A stretch of 64,000 nucleotides of DNA from Cryptomeria japonica (taxonomy: Eukaryota; Streptophyta; Pinopsida; Cupressales; Cupressaceae), in NCBI RefSeq assembly GCF_030272615.1, contig NC_081406.1:234476396-234540395 (forward strand). Direction: 5' to 3'. The translations under genes were made by a program, and so were the position numbers. This document shows positions 21,425-31,248 of the stretch, piece by piece (position 1 is the stretch's first letter; every line of letters starts with the position of its first letter). The notes below the pieces were generated by a model. That model did no database searches and was not told where the DNA came from. It was given only the letters and a program-made list of their open reading frames with translations.

Positions 21425-23434
21425 GTGCGCAACTCTTCACAATTATCAACTGACTGTGAGTCAAATGGAACAAGCAATCCTATGGCTCCGAGTGATAAGG
21501 GTGATAGTAGTCAACAACCATTTGGGAAGTTTAAACCGAACAGAGAGTCCATTAAATTCAATCAAAACATCATCAACAACAATGTGAATGCAGCATCAGG
21601 TGTGCTTCCTATTTCTAAGTTTTTCAAGAAAGAAAGAAAGTTTACTCCTTTGAATGAATCATTGCATAGTATTATGAATAAGTTATTGGAAAAAAATGTG
21701 CTTACCCTTCCTCCTATAAGGCAAATAGATCCTACAAAGATTAATTCACCCTATTTTGATAACAAATCTTTTTGTCAATTTCATCGTCATCCTGGGCATG
21801 ATACTGAAAAATGTTTTGCTTTGAAGGGTAAAATTCAAGATTTGATTGATAATAATACTATCTCTGTTTCTGGTGTGAATGATAAAGGCAACACATCTTT
21901 AGCTCCTCCAAACCAAAATCTTCAGATTTTTACTGATCCATTGCCTTCTCATACCTCTAATGTGATTGATACTACTGATTCCTCTGTCTCACCTGATGAT
22001 CTTGTGTCTATGACTCCTAATGTGATTAACTTTGTGGAGCAGCAGAAAATCCCTAAAGAACCTTCCATCACATTTGATTCCAGTGAAACTATCAGGGCAC
22101 CTGATGGTCCTTTATATATAGTTGTAAAAGTGAAGAATACACCTTGCCGTGGAGTGCTTATTGATCCTTCTTGCATGGTTAATATCATTACTGAAGAATT
22201 TCTTTTTACTTTGCAATTGAATCAAGTGATCTATGATGAAACAAATGTGGTTGTGAAACTATTTGATGCATTTTCTTCTCCTGCAATTGGTTCTATTACA
22301 TTACCTATTGAGGTCCATAACAAATCCCTTGATGTGGACTTTTCTATTATTCCATTGTTCAAACAATTTCGTGTGAAGCTAGGCTATCCTTGGCTATCTT
22401 CCATGAAAGCTATTGCTTCTCCTATTCACAAGTGTTTGAAATTTCCCCATAATGGTGAAGTTGTTACTGTCAATCATAGCCTCTTTAAACCAGCTGAAAG
22501 AACTTCCAGCGTTCCTATTGATTACTTTTGTCCTAAACAATTCCAATCTCTTCCTCCGCGAAGTGACCATCTTTTCAAATCTTATCAAAAGTGGAAGAAA
22601 GATATGATCCTATCTCTAAGTGAACCTAGAACACCCAAACTTGATATTCCTATTGTTCTTGAGAAGGAAGTTCTTCCTTTGAAAGATAAAACTAATGTCT
22701 TTCCTCAAGAAGATTCCCAACCCATCCCTATGGATGTGACTATGTCTATATCTAATAAAATTCCTAAAAGTAGACCTATCCCTCCTCATCATGATGGACT
22801 TGGTCTCCTTCCTAAACCAAGTATTCCTCCCTTATATGGAGCAGTTTCTCCTCCTTCCTCTTATGGAGAGAAGAGACCTTCCTCTTCTCCTATTGTTCAA
22901 CCTAAGAGACCACAACCTAAACACCCAAGTGATAAGGATGAGAACATTCCTCCTCACTCTTCTCAACTTCCTACTAAGACTAGACAAAATTGTTCTGCAC
23001 GTGAACGTCGACGAAAGCGTCGTCTTAGAGCTCAGGCAGCTGCTTCTCAAACATTGCAATCCCCAAAAACACCTTTAGCTAGTATTATTCCATTTTCTCC
23101 TCAACCGAAAATTGAGCCAAAATCTCCTAAACATAAGATGTATGATGGTCTTGATCCTGTGCGAGTTAAAGATCCTATTTTTATAAATCTTGATGATGAT
23201 ATAGATGAAAATGTTATTCATGATGAAAATGTTACTCCTGTTCATTCTGATAGTGAATATGAATATGTTGATGTTGATAACCATTTATCTAACGAATTTT
23301 CTAAAGCACTTATCCTAGCTCCTAGACAAGAACAACGTGGCTCGGAACATGAACATAGCCCTTGTTTGGATCTTGTGATAGCTCCATCTGCTGTGTTGGA
23401 TGTTCCTCCTCTAGCATGTTTCCTACCTTCCTGA
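21425..23434 (+). CDS. Zinc knuckle plus protease-like ORF
   Basis: 669 codons, open throughout, in a different frame from gag. The annotated GTG start is arbitrary because the ORF is the 3' part of a gag-protease polyprotein. Residues 117-130 have C-x2-H-x4-H-x4-C (FCQFHRHPGHDTEKC), the Tat-type nucleic-acid-binding motif. Residues about 228-358 are the aspartic protease: GPLYIVVKVKNTP, then LIDPSCMVNII where D247 is kept but the following pair is P-S, not the usual x-G, then LGYPWLSSMKAIASPIHKCL. Residues 370-520 are Pro-rich. At 519-540 is a strongly basic stretch (RERRRKRRLRAQAAA) like a nuclear-localisation or RNA-binding segment. Residues 587-625 are acidic. It stops without any reverse-transcriptase motif. 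Such a protein could supply capsid and maturation functions only if the altered protease still works. Confidence 0.88.
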   Translation: MRNSSQLSTDCESNGTSNPMAPSDKGDSSQQPFGKFKPNRESIKFNQNIINNNVNAASGVLPISKFFKKERKFTPLNESLHSIMNKLLEKNVLTLPPIRQIDPTKINSPYFDNKSFCQFHRHPGHDTEKCFALKGKIQDLIDNNTISVSGVNDKGNTSLAPPNQNLQIFTDPLPSHTSNVIDTTDSSVSPDDLVSMTPNVINFVEQQKIPKEPSITFDSSETIRAPDGPLYIVVKVKNTPCRGVLIDPSCMVNIITEEFLFTLQLNQVIYDETNVVVKLFDAFSSPAIGSITLPIEVHNKSLDVDFSIIPLFKQFRVKLGYPWLSSMKAIASPIHKCLKFPHNGEVVTVNHSLFKPAERTSSVPIDYFCPKQFQSLPPRSDHLFKSYQKWKKDMILSLSEPRTPKLDIPIVLEKEVLPLKDKTNVFPQEDSQPIPMDVTMSISNKIPKSRPIPPHHDGLGLLPKPSIPPLYGAVSPPSSYGEKRPSSSPIVQPKRPQPKHPSDKDENIPPHSSQLPTKTRQNCSARERRRKRRLRAQAAASQTLQSPKTPLASIIPFSPQPKIEPKSPKHKMYDGLDPVRVKDPIFINLDDDIDENVIHDENVTPVHSDSEYEYVDVDNHLSNEFSKALILAPRQEQRGSEHEHSPCLDLVIAPSAVLDVPPLACFLPS

Positions 23435-24215
23435 AATATTGATCAGCAAGATCGGGGGGTAGATGACATGCTAGACTAGTTCATTAGCATAGCAGACTCT
23501 CTCCTCCTCTCTTGATCTCTTTTGTTACTTCTTCTATGTGTTATTCTCATTCTTCTATTTTTTGTCCTTAGTGTTGTCTACTTGAGGACGATGCAAAGCA
23601 TTGAGGTCTCTTTTGGTCTCTCTCACGTTGACTCAAAAGACACGTGTGCCCTTCTTCTAGGTGACCTTCCTTGATTGGGGAATGAAGAACAATTATGCAT
23701 ACATACATATGACATACATGAATTATCATACAATATACTGACCCCGAGGAAAGCGAAGTCACCTTGTGCTTTGTGTTTTGTGTCTATTATCCTTGGGCTT
23801 ATCTCACACTTGGGGGATAAATCCTTGTGATAACGTGCTCCTTTCCTTTCTCATTTCTTATATGTATCACTACCTTAAAGAAATCACCTCCGGTGAGGCA
23901 TGTGTGATCGCTTTAACGTAGGGGGGCATACATCCCGTTCATATCTTTTCAAGATACTTAAAAATTTCTTGACAAATTTAGCTTTGCCTTGAAAATTTTT
24001 GATATCTTTCTTGCATGACTCATAGTGAGGGAACCTTACTACTGACAGTCATGGTTCTCCCTCATGATCTTCCCTTTTACTTTTTCAATCAAAGTCGTAA
24101 TATCCTTAGTCCACTGGGGGCTTGGTGTATCTTGCCTCCTTGACGTGGTGAAAGTCTTTCAATGTTGATTCCTTGTACTTTACCGGAAGTATGAGCGTAC
24201 GCTTATACTCCCGCT
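23435..24215 (+). other. Non-coding tail between ORF and PPT
   Basis: About 780 bp with no domain in any frame and pyrimidine-rich patches. The first part (23,570-23,740, with 'gatgcaaagcattgaggt') recurs in decayed form at 36,870-37,060, showing it is a conserved part of the family and not random flank. Reverse transcriptase, RNase H and integrase would normally lie here. Confidence 0.75.
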
Positions 24216-24230
24216 AAAGTGGGGGCTAAA
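24216..24230 (+). other. Polypurine tract
   Basis: AAAGTGGGGGCTAAA directly abuts the 3' LTR start, as required for priming of plus-strand DNA. Near-identical tracts precede the LTRs at 53258 (AAAGTAGGGGCTAAA) and 55262 (AAAGTGGGGGATAAA), linking those elements to the same family. Confidence 0.85.
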
Positions 24231-25445
24231 TGTAGTGTCCTAAAATTGCGACACTTGCAATTTCGACTGCATTTGGGTCTTCACAATGGCAGCGCAACAC
24301 GGAACCTGAATGGAGACCCCAAAACTTGTTCATGACATCAAAAACTGCATTTTTCAACACCCTGGCCTAATCCTCCTTGCACCCTGCTGTCCCTGGAGGT
24401 GGGACCATGGCGCCTAGCGCCCTGGTCCCCTCGGACCATGGCACCCAGTGCCTTGGTCCCTGGCCCTATTTTGGGCCCGGTCTCTTTTGGGGCATCGGGT
24501 CTTTAAGTTTGCAAATTGGAAAATATTGTTTCTAGGTCGGCCTAAGGTCAGGAAAATCAGTCTATCAGCCCTAATTGACAAGTATATAAACTACATTTCC
24601 TCTCCCATTTTGAGGAGGAAGGACATATGTGAGCAAGGTGCGAAAGCGATATTCAAACATTCAAGCATTCAAGCATTCCTTCAAGCAATTGAGCATTCTA
24701 AGTCTCCATTCAAGGCTAAGTGTTGCATTCAAGACAAGGATTCAACCATTGAAGAGGAGATCACATACAACATACTACATACATTACACCTTCGCATGTA
24801 AGAATACAAACATTCTTACAACAAGGTATCAGTACTTGTTTACATTACAAACATTTACATTTACAGCATTCTCATTTCTTGGTTAATTCCAAAACCGGGG
24901 TTTGACTTAAAGGCAAACCCCTCATCCCTAACCCCCCAATCGTCCTCTCTTTTCTGTGTGTAGGTTGCAGGTACGTGGGTGTAATTGAAGATCTGGAATC
25001 CTTGTGTAGAGACGAACAGATCCACCTTCATTTCGCAGATTTTTCGGAGGACCGTGTGCACGCCGGGCGCCATCGTCCCGTCAACTTTCGCTCAAATTTG
25101 CAGAACAGCACCATCTCGACATTTTACTACTAATTCCAGGTCCGCAGCTTCATCCCATATCCCTATCTCTGTTTTTAAGCGAATCTTTCCTACTTTACAT
25201 GCATTCCTAGTTCAATCTTTCTATCTACATTCTTTACAAAAGAGGGTATCCTTGCTATCACAATCCTTGAAACTCATTTAGAATCCAATCTTGCATTGCG
25301 TGGGATTGGATCTTGTGGGTTTCAACCCCTCTTTTGAATGTAAAGTCTCCCCTAAGTGAAAACCATCAACCCTAGTGACTCTCCCTTCTCTCTCCTTGGA
25401 GTTGGGGAGGGGAGAACGACAAGGGTTCGATTTTTCTGCTTTACA
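24231..25445 (+). repeat. 3' LTR of the gag-protease element
   Basis: 1,215 bp from TGTAGTGTCC to CTTTACA. TATA box at 24583-24590. It carries two tandem stem-loops at 24401-24429 and 24433-24459, where the 5' LTR has only one, and this 31-bp unit is the main length difference. The first reads GGGACCA-t-GGCGC-cta-GCGCC-c-TGGTCCC, a 12-bp stem with one mismatch and a three-base loop. ORFs inside are shadows of those in the 5' LTR. Confidence 0.93.
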
Positions 25446-25479
25446 AAAGCATATCATAAAGCATAGTTGTAGGAAACAG

Positions 25480-26739
25480 TTTGTCATTCCTGTAAACAGT
25501 TAGATTCAATAATTTAAATTCACTATCATAAAGAATACCCACCTAAGGTATAGTGGAGCCTAAAGTGCAGAGGAATCTGGTCTTTGACCATTCTTGTTCA
25601 TTGTCCAAGGATGATTGGATTAGTTAGGGATTTGGCAAGCCTCTTTGATTTCCAATTTGTGGTTTTGGGAACCAACAACAGGAACATTTTGCTCTTCCTA
25701 TTGATCTTCATATTTCCTAACCCATTTCCTTTCATGCTCCTTTTAGATGTCTTCAACCTTTTTTTTTCCTTTCTCATCATTTCCTACCAGATTGTTCTTG
25801 CTTCTGCAATATTTGGCAATATGTCCGTTGCATGCATAGCAAGTGACATTATTTTTCTGAATTGCCTTGTTGAGTCCTTGACTGTTCTTTGACCTAAATT
25901 GATTATCCATATGCGTAAAATTTCCACATGCATGACATATGACATTCATTCTACAATCTTTTGTCCTATGACCATACTTATTACATTTTTAACATTGTCC
26001 AGGAACTGCATTATTATTTTGATTTGCTCTATTTTTGCATTGAATTGCTCTGACCAAACTTATTACAAACAAATAATCTACCATTAAATTTATGTGCATT
26101 GGGTTTCCTTATTGGTGATTTATGATTCTGGTTGTCTGGTGGTTTTTTCTGATTTGCAGTACCAGAGATTTCTCCATGCTCAAATCCAAGACCTCTAGTG
26201 TCTCCGGTGTCTCTTTGATCCTTCAATAATTCATCAAGCCTTGTAGAACTGACCTTGAAATTTTCTTTGTATTCATTTGCAGCATCCAGATCACTTCTTG
26301 GGATTGACATTAATAATTCTAGCTCTTGCTCATTGTTTTGTGATTGTAACAACTCAGTCCTCAACACATTATTCTCATGCGCCAACCTATTACATTCCTC
26401 AGATCTATCTTTCAGAGATCTGATAATATTTTCTTCATTCTTCTTCCAGTATTCAATCTCCTTGTACATCCTCATATTCATGGCTTGCATTTCATTCTTC
26501 ATCACACCATTCTCCTAACTCAGTTTCTAACATTGTTCCTTAAAGGCATCCTTATCTTTATCATCCAGATTTTGCAAAATTTCCTTCCTTTTAGCTTTAA
26601 CAAATGACAACCTTTCTTGCAGGGTAAGAATTAATTCATTTGTAGAGTTCAATTCATCTTGCAATTTCAAGTTCTTCATCCTTTTAGCATCATAGTCCTC
26701 AAGTACTAATTCAAGTTTATTTTGTAGACTCATCTCCAT
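25480..26739 (-). pseudogene. gag: Copia gag, coiled coil and zinc knuckles, broken
   Basis: Read from 26739 leftwards, the first 70 codons (MEMSLQNKLELVLEDYDAKR) run into two stops in the same frame near 26,525-26,510, then continue to 26029. The part to about 26,250 is rich in E, K, N, L and looks coiled-coil. Then come a Pro/Asn-rich linker and a series of knuckles: CNKFGQSNSMQ (damaged), CNKYGHRTKDC (intact spacing, shifted frame), CHACGNFTHMDNQF (last Cys lost) and CYACNGHIAKYC. Four knuckle-like blocks is more than the usual one or two. The PBS and 5' LTR lie just to the right, so this is the start of a minus-strand copia element whose pol is missing. Its left end is abutted by the gag-protease element. 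Confidence 0.75.
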
Positions 26740-26786
26740 GTATTCCGGATCTTCCTCAAGCTGTTAGACTTACTCCAAGGCACCAA

Positions 26787-26798
26787 GCTCTGATACCA
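26787..26798 (-). other. Primer-binding site for initiator Met tRNA
   Basis: On the minus strand it reads TGGTATCAGAGC, exactly complementary to the 3' end of plant initiator methionine tRNA, the standard Ty1/copia primer. It begins two bases inside the LTR end at 26801, so the LTR is a 5' LTR of a minus-strand element. Confidence 0.92.
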
Positions 26799-26800
26799 AT

Positions 26801-27779
26801 TGTTGAAATCCAAGAAAATGAGGAGGGGGGGGGGGGGGTGGGGGGGTGAATCAATGTTCTATCGGTATAATCAATTTTAACCTTATTTAATAATTCAATT
26901 TTGTAACGGGTAAACATGAAATAATATAGCAGCAAATAGAAATGAAGCAACCACAAGAGCATACACCATAACACAAAGATTTATACGTGGAAAAACTCAA
27001 AGAGGAAAAACCACGATGGGATTGGAGACCCATAATATCTATGGACCAAATAAATAAATATTACAATAGGGGTCTGCACATGTAGGAAGGCCAACATCCT
27101 AGAGCACATTTCTCATCATAAGAGGAGCCTCACTGACTACAAACACCAAATATGGAGTTATAAACAAAATTTTGAACTCTGATAGTGCATCTATTATGCT
27201 GGATGATTTTGGGTTAAAGCACAGTCTATACTGGTTTACACTGTGTCCTTCCTTACTAGTATCTTGATTCACTTCCCAAACCTCTAAACCAAAATCCATG
27301 ACCGACTACAAAATATTACATTTGAATTTTGTCGATCAAGATTTCTTACACAACATCACATTACTATATCCCATTACCTTCTTGTGCATCCTTATTCATT
27401 ACCAAAATAACCTAACCAAACTGACTTAAATACCCTTCCAAAACACAAACATAGATTCATTATGTCAACTTACAATGATATTATAATATATTTACATGTC
27501 GACCTAAGAAAAAATAAATTCATTAAACTTCAAGACCAATGCCTTTGATCGTTAGCATGTAGACCTGCCAGATCAATCTCTTATGTCGGCCTCATATACC
27601 GGTTCCTAGATTGTCGGTTTCCCTTTCCTACTGGTGTCAGTTCCTTGTGTGCCAGATGACTGAATGTCAGTTGCCAAACAATGAATATCGGTGAGTACCG
27701 TTTAAGTGACCAACCCAAAATGGTGTGTGTTTCTATCAATGACAACACAACTTAGCCGGATGAGAGTCAATTGCCAACA
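26801..27779 (-). mobile_element. 5' LTR of minus-strand copia (LTR D)
   Basis: 979 bp from TGTTGAAATCC to GCCAACA (plus-strand reading). Near the left end is an extended poly-G tract followed by TGAATCA (26,825-26,852), the superfamily terminus. Central blocks match LTR A and the solo LTR at 55.8 kb ('aggaaggccaac', 'cctcactgactac'). The five bases to its right are CCGTG; the other end of the element is lost, so the TSD cannot be checked. Confidence 0.88.
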
Positions 27780-28950
27780 CCGTGTTACAATAACATGGAA
27801 TTCTATCATAGATGTTGACCAAACAAAAGGCATCATGTGGATAATCCTAGCAAGGTATGTTAACTACCCTAGATTCTCGCATGGTAAGTTGAATGTACGT
27901 AGCCAAGAAATGTGTGAGTGGTTAGTTGCATGAAAAATCCAAACAAGCTACATAATTAGTGGGAACCACTTGGTTTAGAAATATTGGTTGTTCCCTATCG
28001 TGTTCCCCATTGTAGTGGTTAGACTACAAATTTATACTCCATGTAGCTATGAATTGCAGCAAATGAACAAAATTGCCTAAAGAAAACCCCTTTTTTTCTA
28101 TTTATTCAGAGATAAAACTTTTAAAACATACAAAATTTATATGTATACATATATTTTAAAATTTTACAAAAATACAACAATAGAAATTTTTGTTATAAAT
28201 AAATTGTGTAAACGTAATAATGGTGTTCATATGACTAAGTAGGAGAATTTTTTTTTTGATGCCCTCAAGTGAAATATTCTGATTTTGATGATTTGACAAT
28301 CGATCTTGGGGTTGATTTGGCCTAAAGTGCTAAAAAATTATAGGTACCCCCTAGATATTGTAACCACCTCCATACTTCAAACCCTTGTAGATTTGGCCTC
28401 TAAAGTCTAATTTGGACTAAAAAAGGCAAAATTATCTTTCTCAAACCTTTTGAATCCAATGGTGACCTTAGCTTATAAAGCTATAATTTTATCTTACAAT
28501 AGAAATCCATAAAAATAATACCCAAAAGTTGTACCAAAATTTCAATCAAAATCTCTTAAAATGACTAATTGAAGGCACTTTATAAGATTTGGTACCATGT
28601 AAAGTTTGGCATGGACATAGCCACCCAAGATCTAGAGGTCTAATGGAAAGCACAATAATGAGAGAATTATTGTGATAATAATAAATTGTATTCCTTTTAA
28701 TGCAATAGAATCCATGAAAGTACATAAGATGCCCCATTAGTTAAATAACAAAAAGGTTAAACATAGGAAAGCATAACAAGTGTCTTAAAATAATGACATG
28801 ATACATAAAATGATAACTTATGACCTACCTAAGGTGGAAAAGTGATAACATGATAAAACCACTTATGGTGAAAGTTCTACATGAGGGCGAAAGGTCATAT
28901 GTGGTCCTTAAGTAAACTTAAGTGTAAGGTGCAGTTACAGCCTAGGTGAA
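27780..28950. other. No gene seen
   Basis: AT-rich flank. The ORF at 27706-27933 starts inside LTR D and ends in flank, and its distal part (GIMWIILARYVNYPRFSHGK) is not recognised. No LTR end, PBS or RNA gene found. It may contain the 3' part of the minus-strand Tat-like element to the right. Confidence 0.4.
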
Positions 28951-30850
28951 GAACTAACAAGGTGCAAAATGTTAACTACATCAACAAATTCATATTTAGA
29001 CTGAGGTTTCTCTTGGTCTACCAAATTCACAATATTTTTTTGGTCAAGTAAGTCATTAATAGTTATGTGACTATCACCTTTAAGCTCAACAACATTAATG
29101 AAATGGGAAGGAAAAGGAGTTAAGTAAATATTTGCAAGTTTTGATTAGGTGGTACTATTGGTTTATACCCTTTATCTTTCACGCCATCCACCACAATAAC
29201 ATTATTGAAATTAAGGTCAAGAGTTTCATTTTTCAAACAAATGCATATGTCCCTATCATATATTGGTTAATGACGATATTGGAAAATGGTTTTTGTGTTA
29301 GAGGAAGGAGGTAATTTTTTTTAGGTATCTATTGGAGCTTCACAAATTGTCATTAATCAATCGAAGCATAATGATATGCAAGAACTTTGAAAGAAGTTTT
29401 AAGTTGTGATGTTTGAATGGTTTAGAAGAAAAATGAGCTACAATAGGGGCTATTGTTGCTACAACAAGAGTGTCAATGTTGTTGGAAGAATGGTTGTTAT
29501 TATTTTTAGTGAATTTTTGGTTTTCGTTATTCTAAAATTTTGGTAAGGTTGATAAGAATACTTAAAATTATCAAATACATTCAAATATGAAGAAACTTCA
29601 TTTTTACTAACATGAAGTTGATACTAATAAAGTTTTATGTTATTTGTATGTGAATGATGCATATTTCAAAATAAAAATATTTTCTCTAATATGTGGTTGC
29701 AAATTATCAATAAAAACTCTTTTAATATAAGAACTAGGAAGAGTAAAAGAAATTTATGAATATATATGTTCATATCTAGGAGTGAAATCAATGAATTTTT
29801 CCATAATACCTTATTATAAACCAATAATTTATTCAACATAACATTTGGTCCAATGTTTTCTTAAAAATGTTGCAAGAATATAGTAACCAATTGTTAAAAA
29901 ATAACAATTTAATTATTTGAAGGAGCAAAACCATTTCAAGGAAGCTTATTTAAAGGATTGAGGGAAGAGTTTTGCAAGAAAGTTTTCATTAAAGAAAAAA
30001 TAATTACATAAGGCATAAAATATTTTTATATGAGTATCACAGGGTTCATCTTTTCCCATTGTATAGTAGATTTGAAGGATCTCAACTGAAAGTGGGCTAT
30101 ATATGATAAATGAAGGTACATAGTAGTTTGAGATTTGAATTGTGATGGAGTATTTAAAGGTACAACATTGTAGGCATATTGAACATTGAAGTAAGTGGTT
30201 AGACGTGATGGTTGATGCATTTTTTGAGAAATAAAAAGGGCATTCTAGTTGAAGGTGCAACATAAGCATATTGATTAATAGTATTAATACCATTACAAAG
30301 ATGGATAATTTTACCATTGTTTGTAGTGATATTCATGATAGTAGATGTGTATGTAGGAACACTAGGTATCTCAACATGGGCTGGAGGAGTGGAGTATCCA
30401 AGACATCCATGCAACTAACTATCTTCATAGTGATTTTATCCACTATTCAAGATATGCTACATAGAACATCTACATCATTTTCATCACCTTAAATGAAACT
30501 AATTAGACTCTCAATCATGTATATTTCCTCTCCATCCAAGTGTTATTCACTCACAAATTGTTGAAGAGTTTTTGATTACTTATCTATATTTTTCAAGTGT
30601 TAATTAGATTCTTGTATTGAAGGCTCATTCTCACCATGCGAAGCATGAGAAGGATTGTTAGTAATAGTAGGTAAGATAAATTTTGGTTTAAGAGAACATG
30701 AATCACCCAATCTTTTAGGTGGGAATAATTTAACACTCAACTCATACTCAAAACCATTAGCATTTAAAGCATGAGAAGCCATGAGTCTACAACTTATTTT
30801 TGTACGGACATTCAACTCAAAATAATTGGTTTTTGAAACTAATAATCAAG
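28951..30850 (-). pseudogene. gag: Decayed Tat-like gag
   Basis: Successive minus-strand blocks align in order with the gag at 20040-21422: NNPSHASHGENEPSIQESN (near 30,640), LGYSTPPAHVEIPSVPTYTS (30,390-30,330; LGYTQPPTQV in the other copy), ENFLAKLFPQSFK (about 29,970), IMEKFIDFTPRYEHIYS (about 29,800) and FIDNLQPHIRENIFILKYAS (about 29,730). Frame changes and stops separate the blocks. It keeps the residue after the position where the 20-kb copy has its TAG, which supports calling that stop a mutation. The open stretches at 29946-30317, 30199-30414 and 30600-30815 are pieces of it. Confidence 0.72.
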
Positions 30851-31230
30851 TATAAGATCCATAAACATGCAATTGATCCTAGGAAATGAAGAAAAGAAGA
30901 AAAGTTAAAAGAATTGGTTTATTCTTGCTATATATTTAATTAATTGATATAATGTATTTCAATTGTGAAGAATGATAATGTAATGAAGTAAAATATTATA
31001 TGAAACAATCTCAATGATGAAATTGATTGGAAAAAAAATTAAACTATGTGTTATAACATTGAAATGATAAATTAACCATCTATTTAAGAAATGTGAGGTA
31101 GAAAAATGATGATTAATCAATGAATGTAAGAACATAAATTAATTAATCTAATAAATTATTATTTTTAAATATAAAAATATTTATCAAATTAAATTTAAAT
31201 CTAAACATGCAATCAGAAATTATGCAATCT

Positions 31231-31248
31231 ATGTTAGGTTCACCAAAA
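31231..31248 (-). other. Decayed primer-binding site
   Basis: On the minus strand it reads TTTTGGTGAACCTAACAT, nearly the same as the TTTTGGTGAACCCAACGT just after the 5' LTR of the 17.7-kb element. It sits about 400 bp upstream of the decayed gag, as expected. The 5' LTR should therefore start at about 31,249 and run rightwards. Confidence 0.6.

Larger units (their letters stand above)
17668..25450 (+). mobile_element. Complete Ty3/Tat-like gag-protease element
   Basis: The element proper is 17673-25445 (7,773 bp). It is flanked by the identical 5-bp TSD AAAGC at 17668-17672 and 25446-25450. LTRs are 1,184 and 1,215 bp; the difference is a 31-bp duplication in the 3' copy. By eye the LTRs differ at about 33-36 positions, roughly 3 percent, mostly transitions. 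The order is LTR, PBS, 1.2-kb leader with repeats, gag, a zinc-knuckle and protease ORF, 0.8-kb non-coding tail, PPT, LTR. Gag and protease are of Tat type. There is no reverse transcriptase, RNase H or integrase and no gap where they would have been, so it is non-autonomous. It is the youngest-looking element in the window. It interrupts sequence to the left of a minus-strand copia gag. Confidence 0.92.

Noticed and set aside
22832-23059. Antisense and alternate-frame ORFs inside the protease ORF
   Set aside because: Shadows of the basic and Pro-rich region of the real ORF on the plus strand.
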